Assembly (NCBI GenBank): GCA_012512955.1
Contig: JAAZDD010000037.1
Coordinates: forward strand, 1-41,638
Source: Clostridia bacterium
GTDB lineage: Bacteria > Bacillota > DULZ01
Direction: 5' to 3'
DNA: 41,638 nt
Both the position numbers and the translations under genes were made by a program. Under the pieces are notes generated by a model that was given only the letters and a program-made list of their open reading frames with translations, was not told the DNA's origin and did no database searches. Each line of letters begins with the position of its first letter. Position 1 is the stretch's first letter. Below are positions 35,879-41,638 of this stretch, in pieces.

Positions 35879-38065
35879 TTACATTAGAGGATCCATAGTC
35901 AAAGCCGGATGTCCCTTCTCTTCCAAGAACGGCAGTATCTCCTCGGCAGTAGTACCGATGGTTTCGTCAGCAATCATGTCAATGAAGTCTTCCGGAAGTC
36001 CTTCCTCGATGCTCCGCTGGACAAAGTCCTCCCGCAGGAATTCCTTCAGATCCTTGGGCATCCAGACGATTCTACGGATACCACCGTCAGCGGTGATGAA
36101 TTTACGGCTGACAATATAGCTCTTACCAATGCCCATAAAGCCCGGGGTCTGGGTTCCGCCGCCAACCATACCGGCCAAGGTGGAGAAAGTCATGCCGCAT
36201 GGTGTAAGTCCGCTGTGTTCCCTGGTGGTGACCATGATTCCGTTGGCTTCAGGAACAATAGCGAGAATCGCTTCGAAGCAACCGCAGGAAGTCATGGGAT
36301 TCTCCATCAAAGTATACAGGCAGACCTCTTCCAAATTCCGGTTGGAATTGGTATACAGGTAATCGTTAACTGACTGCCACATCCCTTTCACTTCATCAAT
36401 GGCTGTGCCCTTAGGAATAGGCTGGTTAGGTCCTGTATTATCAATTTCATAGGAAGCTTTTCCGTCTAACCAGGTAACGGCACCGCAGAGACCCACCCGT
36501 TCAGGAGTGACGATACACACATGGTTCGGAGCAAAGGACTGGCACAAGAGGCAGGAATAGAAAGTATCCACCGCATCATCGGTTAAGCCTCTCATCCGGT
36601 CATCTCTTTGCCTGTACTTCTGCCGGGCAATCTTGATGTTTTCATCTACAGCTTCCTGGTCAGTTAAGATGGTTACTTGCACCCGGTCTACGATGGCCGG
36701 GAAGTCTTGCTTCATCTTGGCTACCAGGATTTCACCCATGTGCCGGAATTTTGCTCCCTTGGCCACCGCATCCTTACTGACCCGGAGCCAGTTGATATCC
36801 CTCTGGGCAGTGTGCCAGAAACCTTCACCATAGTTAATAAAGTCGTGGATCCTTCTTTCCAGAACTCCTTCAAAGTCTTCCTGCATCTTCCTGCCGTAAA
36901 TATCAACGATAATTCCGAAGGGGATCTTTTCTCCCTCAGCTATTTCGTCAAGTTCACGGCCGATAACCGTCACTTTACCGTCTTCGATTTCATTTTCCGA
37001 TACGGTTCTGACCAATTCGAAGGAAGTAGTGCGGCCACCGCCCATTTCTACGTACATGTCGCCCTTCCGGATGGTTTCGCCTTCGAAAGCAGGGCCAAAG
37101 TTAATGGGCAGATCCAATTGAATATTGGTGAGCTTGATGCCCCGCACTTCCAGCGCTGTCTGGACAATCTTGTCATAATCGGGAACCGACATATACCAAT
37201 CAGGAATCTGCTCATCTTCTGCCAAAGGCTGGTCAGTAATGACCGGGAAGCCCAGGAAGATACAACCAAATTCGGCGGCAGTCTTAACATCATCCCGCTC
37301 ACCCAGGTGCAAAATGAACGCTCTAATCCGGCGGCGCTGGTAATCCCGGTGTTCTTCCCTTAAACCGGGGGCGATACCGCCGAACATCATACCGGCCCGC
37401 AGTGCGTAGTTGGCCGCATGGACAACCTGGGTAAAGTTACCCAGCGGGAAAGCAATGTAGTCAATGCCCAGTTTTACGTTTTCTTCCAAGAGCTGCTCAA
37501 TTACTTCGTCAGCCAGGAACAACATGAAACCTTTGCTCATCAGGTCCCCGACCAGTTTAGCCAGTTGCTTGCTGTCCTTGGCTCTGCCCAGGATCACTGC
37601 TTCCCCGGGAATGGTCCAGTCAACCATCTTAATGCCGAAACGACGGACCACCGGGTCACCGATAAAGTTGGTCCATGGCTCCACATCTTGCACTTCGCCC
37701 CGGACATACCGGAGGGCCTCGATGATTTCGGCGGCATAGAGTGTGGATTCGCCGGCTAAACGGGCATTTTCAAAGGTATATTCATAAGTCTTGACTTGAT
37801 TCCTCATCCTGTTGAGGATGGGAACCAGTTGCTTTAATGTGGTAACTTCCTCACCGCTTAAGCAACGAATAACAGGCAAATAATAAGCAGTATCAGGATA
37901 AGCAACCGGTGCATCAGGACCATACTTTCTAATTGCCTGGTTTAACAAGATTTCAGCGTAACTTAAAGCAATGATGGAGCCTTCCACCGCTTGCCTGAAT
38001 AATCTTTTTGGTTCTTTACCTTCTTGAATGGCACCTTCATAAACCTTATCAAAATCCAAGGCCAT
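35879..38065 (-). CDS. acsB: acetyl-CoA synthase (ACS alpha subunit)
   Basis: 728-aa enzyme that condenses CO, the corrinoid-bound methyl and CoA into acetyl-CoA. The A-cluster [4Fe-4S] ligands are visible in CLLCQSFAPNHVCIVTPERVGLC, and the Ni-Ni site in SCGCFEAI. The N-terminal domain (LDFDKVYEGAIQEGKEPK, ALSYAEILLNQAIRKYG) fits the CODH-interacting, long bacterial type (Moorella length about 729). The track begins 17 codons too early; ATG at 38065 has GGGGGA six bases upstream. Confidence 0.97.
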   Translation of the reverse strand: MALDFDKVYEGAIQEGKEPKRLFRQAVEGSIIALSYAEILLNQAIRKYGPDAPVAYPDTAYYLPVIRCLSGEEVTTLKQLVPILNRMRNQVKTYEYTFENARLAGESTLYAAEIIEALRYVRGEVQDVEPWTNFIGDPVVRRFGIKMVDWTIPGEAVILGRAKDSKQLAKLVGDLMSKGFMLFLADEVIEQLLEENVKLGIDYIAFPLGNFTQVVHAANYALRAGMMFGGIAPGLREEHRDYQRRRIRAFILHLGERDDVKTAAEFGCIFLGFPVITDQPLAEDEQIPDWYMSVPDYDKIVQTALEVRGIKLTNIQLDLPINFGPAFEGETIRKGDMYVEMGGGRTTSFELVRTVSENEIEDGKVTVIGRELDEIAEGEKIPFGIIVDIYGRKMQEDFEGVLERRIHDFINYGEGFWHTAQRDINWLRVSKDAVAKGAKFRHMGEILVAKMKQDFPAIVDRVQVTILTDQEAVDENIKIARQKYRQRDDRMRGLTDDAVDTFYSCLLCQSFAPNHVCIVTPERVGLCGAVTWLDGKASYEIDNTGPNQPIPKGTAIDEVKGMWQSVNDYLYTNSNRNLEEVCLYTLMENPMTSCGCFEAILAIVPEANGIMVTTREHSGLTPCGMTFSTLAGMVGGGTQTPGFMGIGKSYIVSRKFITADGGIRRIVWMPKDLKEFLREDFVQRSIEEGLPEDFIDMIADETIGTTAEEILPFLEEKGHPALTMDPLM

Positions 38066-38119
38066 CTTTTCTCCCCCTTCTCTAGTCCTATCTTCTCTAT
38101 TGGCAACCGACACCACTTA

Positions 38120-40138
38120 TTAATAGTTCTGGCAAAGGGCTGTTTCGTATCTTTCTGCTACCTGCCTGTGCACTCCCAGCTTCCAGGTACGATACTCCAA
38201 TGCACTCAGGATCTTTTTGGCTGATTCTGCCGGATCCATTTCAAAGATGAAGTATCCGCCATAGACATCCGAAGCAATTTTTGTGAGAATGCCGTAGAAC
38301 ATTTCGCTGCCTTCAACAGGAGGCATGGTACCTACATGAGTGGGAACCCCCAATGCCACAAACCAGGTTCCGATAGCGGTGGCTTTACCGCTCATCGCTT
38401 CAGGAGCAGAGGCGACAAAAGGTACCTTCGGGGTATCCACATTAAGCTCTTTGGCCATATCCATCAGTAAAGCCGCAGCCCGTGAATTGTCAACACAGGA
38501 ACCAAAGTGGAAAGCGGGCGGCAGCGGGGTGGTCAAGTTAGCTTTTTCCGAAATCCGCTTCAGGAAGGCTTTCAACCCGTCTCCTGCATATTTCTCTGTG
38601 GCATCTGAAGATAGCAGGCCGTATTTAGCCATTGCTTGGGCTGAACAGCCGGTGGCCACCACAAAGACATCGTTTTTCAGCAATTCCTTAACTATTTCAA
38701 TATGGCTGTTGTCCTGGAAAGTCTTCAAGTTGTTGCAGCCACACAGGTTGACAACTCCCTTCAGCTCTCCGGACATGATGGCGTCGGTTAATACGCTAAT
38801 GGGACGTTCAGGGTTCACAGTGGCAAACAATTCCAGCAGTCTCTCATAAGCAAAGCCGGCAATCACTTGATTGCAGACATTGGGAATATTGACCCGGGAG
38901 GCTTCTCTTTCCTTGAAAGCCTCTATGGCCAATCTAACCACCGTTTTTGCGTCTTCCAAGGCATTTGCAGTGTTAAAGTCAATGTGATAGGAGCCTGGAA
39001 TTTTAGCAATCGGTGAAGTAGTAATCAATCTAGTATGATAGCATTCAGCGGCCTGTCTCAGGCCCGGCATGATGCACTGGACATCTACCACCATGGCATC
39101 CACGGCTCCGGTAGTAATAGCCAACTCAGCGGAAGCGTAAGAGGTGACCAGGGGCACTCCTTTGCGCATCAGTACTTCGTTTCCGGTACAGCAGATACCT
39201 ACCAAATTGATGCCTTCTGCTCCGGCTGCTTTGGCTTCCTCTTCCAATTCCTTGGCGGCCAGTACCACCATTTCACTCAAAAGAGGGTTATGACCATGCA
39301 AGGCGATATTGACTTTGTTTTCTTTCAAAGTACCCATATTGGCTTCAGTGACCACCGGTTCCGGAGTGCCGAAGAAAATATCTGATAATTCAGTGGCGAT
39401 CGTCATGCCGGTAAAGTCGCACAGAGCGGTACGAATAGCGCTGAAAGTCAGGTTAACCGGATCATTGTCATTACCTACGTGGGCTTGCGCCAGCAAATCA
39501 GAAATATTTCCGTGAATACCCGAAGGCATCACGTTACATTGTTCGAATTTCCTGTATCTTTGTTCGACAATAGATGCTTTAGTCCAAACACTCTCTCCAT
39601 GGCCGGGCAATCTTTCAAAATCTCTAAGAGAAATCTCGGCCACTTCCCGAGCGATTTCTTCCGGAGTTCTGCCTTCTGTTGCTACGTTGAGTTTATTGGC
39701 GACGGCCACGAGCTTTTCTTTATCAGTGATTCCGTAATCATTAGCTTTTCCGGTGACACTGTCCAACAAGGTTTCAGCAATATGCCTGGAGTGCTCACAG
39801 TGGGAAGCTGCACCCGTCAGAATTAGGGTTCCGACGCTTCTAGCAACGATAGTCCAGGCAGAAGCACCACAAATACCGCGACTTGCCGGCCCTTCCTCAA
39901 ATTTTACCCGGCAAGGGCCCATGATGCAAAAACGACAACAAATCCCTTGATAACCAAATTGGCACTGAGGCTGTTGAGCCAGAAAGCGATCGAATGCGGT
40001 TTCCACATTCTCCTGCTTAGCCTTTTCCAGCATTTGCAGTGCAGCAGGGTCAATGGTTCGTTCTCTTTTTTTTCTTTCCATAACCCTGGGTGCCTTTGAA
40101 GGCCTGGAAGTGTGTTCAGCATCTCTAAATCTTGGCAC
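38120..40138 (-). CDS. acsA: CO dehydrogenase of the CODH/ACS complex
   Basis: 672-aa Ni-Fe-S enzyme that reduces CO2 to CO for ACS (or oxidises CO). The N-terminal cluster B/D cysteines appear in CQFGYQGICCRFCIMGPC, and C-cluster region motifs include HGHNPLLSEM, GICCTGNE, VDVQCIMPG, NLCGCNN and HFGSCVDNSRAA. The true start is GTG at 40138, behind AAGGGGGT, giving the usual PRFRD...SRPSKAPRVME opening; the track's ORF adds 14 codons. The gene lies between cooC and acsB. Confidence 0.96.
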   Translation of the reverse strand: MPRFRDAEHTSRPSKAPRVMERKKRERTIDPAALQMLEKAKQENVETAFDRFLAQQPQCQFGYQGICCRFCIMGPCRVKFEEGPASRGICGASAWTIVARSVGTLILTGAASHCEHSRHIAETLLDSVTGKANDYGITDKEKLVAVANKLNVATEGRTPEEIAREVAEISLRDFERLPGHGESVWTKASIVEQRYRKFEQCNVMPSGIHGNISDLLAQAHVGNDNDPVNLTFSAIRTALCDFTGMTIATELSDIFFGTPEPVVTEANMGTLKENKVNIALHGHNPLLSEMVVLAAKELEEEAKAAGAEGINLVGICCTGNEVLMRKGVPLVTSYASAELAITTGAVDAMVVDVQCIMPGLRQAAECYHTRLITTSPIAKIPGSYHIDFNTANALEDAKTVVRLAIEAFKEREASRVNIPNVCNQVIAGFAYERLLELFATVNPERPISVLTDAIMSGELKGVVNLCGCNNLKTFQDNSHIEIVKELLKNDVFVVATGCSAQAMAKYGLLSSDATEKYAGDGLKAFLKRISEKANLTTPLPPAFHFGSCVDNSRAAALLMDMAKELNVDTPKVPFVASAPEAMSGKATAIGTWFVALGVPTHVGTMPPVEGSEMFYGILTKIASDVYGGYFIFEMDPAESAKKILSALEYRTWKLGVHRQVAERYETALCQNY

Positions 40139-40190
40139 TTGGAGATACCCCCTTAAAAAATTATTTATGGACAAAGACAATAATATTTAT

Positions 40191-40952
40191 TTAGCGAATA
40201 CCGACCTCCTTCTCCAGCCTCAGGCCTAAATCAGCGACAAAATCGGCCAATTTCTCGAGGCTCTGGTTATCTGGCTGCATCGACAGGGAACTGATGCTTC
40301 CCTGATAATGAAGTAGGCCCAAAAAATTCTCCTGCCCCAGGTTTTCCAATAGAAAGTCTCGTTCGTGGGTCTGGTGGATTTTGTTGCCAATGAATTTGAT
40401 TTGTTTGATGCCAAGGTCCTGAGCCAAAGACCGGACTGTTTTGGCCGTCTGAATGCTAGTCCGAGAAGGCTCCGTCACAATTAGCATCATATCTACACCT
40501 TGGGCAGTTCCTCGTGTCAAATGTTCAATACCGGCTCCCATATCCAAAAACACCATCTGGTCTCTTTGTAGCATCAAAGAAGCGACTAAGGCATGGAGGA
40601 CCGTATTTTCCCTGCAATAACAGGAACTGCCTCCCTGCTTAACCGCACCCATTTTAAGAAATCTTATGCCGTCGATGGGAATGGAATAATCCTTCAATAG
40701 ATCGTCAACTTGAGGATTAAGAGTAAAATAAGTCCCATCCCCGGTTTTTTCTAAGATCAGCTCACGCATATCAACGATTGGTTTGATTTCGGAAATAACC
40801 TCATCAGGCAAGCCCAGAACGGTTCCCAGACTCAAGTCAGGATCCGCATCTACAGCGATTACCTCAAAACCCTTCCCGGCAAAATACTTGATTAAGCCGG
40901 CGGCTATGGTCGTCTTTCCAACACCGCCCTTTCCCGAAATGGCAATCTTCAT
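40191..40952 (-). CDS. cooC: CooC nickel-insertion ATPase of the CODH operon
   Basis: 253-aa MinD-like ATPase with deviant Walker A GKGGVGKTT at residue 8, VDADPDLSLG and the Ni/Zn-binding Cys-x-Cys SSCYC (about residue 110). CooC dimers load Ni into the CODH C-cluster. First gene of the acs operon. AAGGTG precedes the ATG, and a promoter with TTGAAT/TACAAT lies about 60 bases upstream. Confidence 0.93.
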   Translation of the reverse strand: MKIAISGKGGVGKTTIAAGLIKYFAGKGFEVIAVDADPDLSLGTVLGLPDEVISEIKPIVDMRELILEKTGDGTYFTLNPQVDDLLKDYSIPIDGIRFLKMGAVKQGGSSCYCRENTVLHALVASLMLQRDQMVFLDMGAGIEHLTRGTAQGVDMMLIVTEPSRTSIQTAKTVRSLAQDLGIKQIKFIGNKIHQTHERDFLLENLGQENFLGLLHYQGSISSLSMQPDNQSLEKLADFVADLGLRLEKEVGIR

Positions 40953-41012
40953 TTAATCACCTTCCCCTTCTTCCATTGTTGCTGTAACCTGTCTGCCGTC
41001 ACTAATAACACA

Positions 41013-41042
41013 ATTGTAGTAATATTACCAATAGTCATTCAA
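41013..41042 (-). promoter_or_regulatory. candidate promoter of the acs operon with a palindrome in its spacer
   Basis: On the minus strand TTGAAT and TACAAT have an 18-base spacer, and the perfect 10-bp palindrome GTAATATTAC (41019-41028) occupies the -10 side of that spacer. A regulator could bind there. It sits in the 311-bp space between cooC and the tRNA cluster. Apart from this, the tRNA promoter and a further imperfect repeat (GAAT...ATTC near 41153-41164) I see nothing in that space. I see no CooA-type site. Confidence 0.4.
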
Positions 41043-41219
41043 AAATAAGTTCAACACAAAGTAGTGTTTTCCTGCTACAATTCTCTAAAATGTCCATTAT
41101 TTTTAGAGTCAGTGGTGCCAAATAGTACTTATATGGGATTGACACCAAGGTGAATGGTTATTCATTTACAAGAATTAGTAGTTGTATTAAGGTGGAACAA
41201 AAAACTTACTTCAGGTATC

Positions 41220-41248
41220 TTGACTATTTTTTCTTTATTGTTTATAAT
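41220..41248 (+). promoter_or_regulatory. sigma-A promoter of the tRNA cluster
   Basis: TTGACT and a perfect TATAAT with a 17-base spacer on the plus strand, 15 bases before tRNA-Pro. Confidence 0.85.
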
Positions 41249-41263
41249 TTTTAATGCGTGCTT

Positions 41264-41340
41264 CGGGGCGTAGCGCAGTTTGGTAGCGCACTTGGTTTGG
41301 GACCAAGGGGCCGGGGGTTCAAATCCCTCCGCCCCGACCA
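41264..41340 (+). tRNA. tRNA-Pro (anticodon TGG)
   Basis: Acceptor CGGGGCG/CGCCCCG, anticodon loop TTTGGGA, T arm GGTTCAAATCC and encoded CCA. First of a five-tRNA array sharing one promoter. Confidence 0.95.
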
Positions 41341-41357
41341 GATATATGACAACTGCA

Positions 41358-41433
41358 TGGCCCGTTGGTCAAGTGGTTAAGACACCGGCCTTTCACGCCG
41401 GCAACAGGGGTTCGAATCCCCTACGGGTCACCA
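41358..41433 (+). tRNA. tRNA-Glu (anticodon TTC)
   Basis: Acceptor TGGCCCG/CGGGTCA, anticodon loop CTTTCAC, T arm GGTTCGAATCC and encoded CCA, 17 bp after tRNA-Pro. Confidence 0.95.
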
Positions 41434-41438
41434 TTTGC

Positions 41439-41514
41439 GGAGCTGTAGTGTAGCGGTTAACATGTCGGCCTGTCACGCCGAAGATCGCGGGTTCGATTCC
41501 CGTCAGCTCCGCCA
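41439..41514 (+). tRNA. tRNA-Asp (anticodon GTC)
   Basis: Acceptor GGAGCTG/CAGCTCC, anticodon loop CTGTCAC, T arm GGTTCGATTCC and encoded CCA; five bases after tRNA-Glu. Confidence 0.95.
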
Positions 41515-41522
41515 GCCATCAT

Positions 41523-41598
41523 GCCGACGTAGCTCAATTGGCAGAGCAGCTGACTTGTAATCAGCAGGTTGCGGGTTCGAGTCCCATCGTCGGCTCCA
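41523..41598 (+). tRNA. tRNA-Thr (anticodon TGT)
   Basis: Acceptor GCCGACG/CGTCGGC, anticodon loop CTTGTAA, T arm GGTTCGAGTCC and encoded CCA; eight bases after tRNA-Asp. Confidence 0.95.
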
Positions 41599-41604
41599 TT
41601 TTTT

Positions 41605-41638
41605 GGAGAGGTTCCCGAGTTGGCCAAAGGGGGCAGAC
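41605..41638 (+). tRNA. tRNA-Tyr, 5' part, cut by the window edge
   Basis: Only the first 34 bases are present, GGAGAGGTTCCCGAG and a D arm ending GGGGGCAGAC. This opening is typical of bacterial tRNA-Tyr (anticodon GTA expected just outside). Anticodon not visible, so identity is inferred. Confidence 0.65.

Noticed and set aside
36677-37363. 228-aa plus-strand ORF opposite acsB
   Set aside because: acsB is certain by its A-cluster motifs; the antisense ORF has no features of its own.
41050-41200. CooA-type CO-responsive site upstream of the acs operon
   Set aside because: I looked for TGTC-N-GACA-like dyads and found none.

Overview
The window reads as chromosomal DNA of an anaerobic, endospore-forming Firmicute of the Peptococcaceae/Desulfotomaculum/Moorella type. 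Three things point there: a complete bacterial CODH/acetyl-CoA synthase operon in the Moorella-like gene order, a full methylmalonyl-CoA (propionate) operon, and Gram-positive markers (spoVB, spoVM, a T-box leader, strong AGGAGG ribosome binding sites, DnaD/DnaI-type proteins). I cannot name the species from sequence alone.

Layout. 1-2153: an EF-G-like GTPase on the minus strand, with a promoter at the left edge for a gene that lies mostly outside the window. 2390-3898: spoVB. 3895-7889: a minus-strand operon of a DUF2229 protein, a second HgdB-like protein, an HgdC-type ASKHA activase, a 59-aa YpmA/DUF4264-like protein and surE; surE is broken by an in-frame stop. 8051-9188: a TIGR04086-type membrane protein, a 23-aa spoVM that the ORF track misses, and an unknown membrane protein. 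9293-19990: twelve tightly packed minus-strand genes sucC-sucD-mcm(large)-mcm(small)-mce-mmdA-mmdD-mmdC-mmdB-fumA-fumB-malic enzyme. They convert between succinyl-CoA, methylmalonyl-CoA and propionyl-CoA (with a Na+-pumping decarboxylase) and between fumarate, malate and pyruvate. 20097-22994: a frameshifted NERD gene, a DUF3786 gene, a 44-aa orphan, tRNA-Arg, a Cys-rich mini-protein and pduL. 23126-25772: DnaI- and DnaD-like genes and a P-loop/Asp23-like protein. 25801-28921: a T-box leader, an aminotransferase and a beta-CASP nuclease gene split by an in-frame stop. 28976-29860: an unknown acidic protein. 29975-40952: the acs operon cooC-acsA-acsB-acsC-acsV-cooC2-acsD-acsE. 41264-41638: tRNAs Pro, Glu, Asp, Thr and a truncated Tyr.

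How it fits together: the acs operon makes or cleaves acetyl-CoA from CO/CO2 and methyl-H4folate, PduL can turn acetyl-CoA into acetyl phosphate, and the mmc/mmd operon handles propionate or succinate with sodium-ion coupling. This suits a propionate-oxidising or propionate-forming organism that also runs the Wood-Ljungdahl pathway. Direction cannot be read from sequence. Succinate dehydrogenase, a CoA transferase and acetate kinase are not in the window.

Three genes (surE, the NERD gene, the beta-CASP nuclease gene) are each broken by one lesion while their downstream coding sequence stays intact. That means recent pseudogenes or sequence errors, and this should be resolved before the window is used as a reference.
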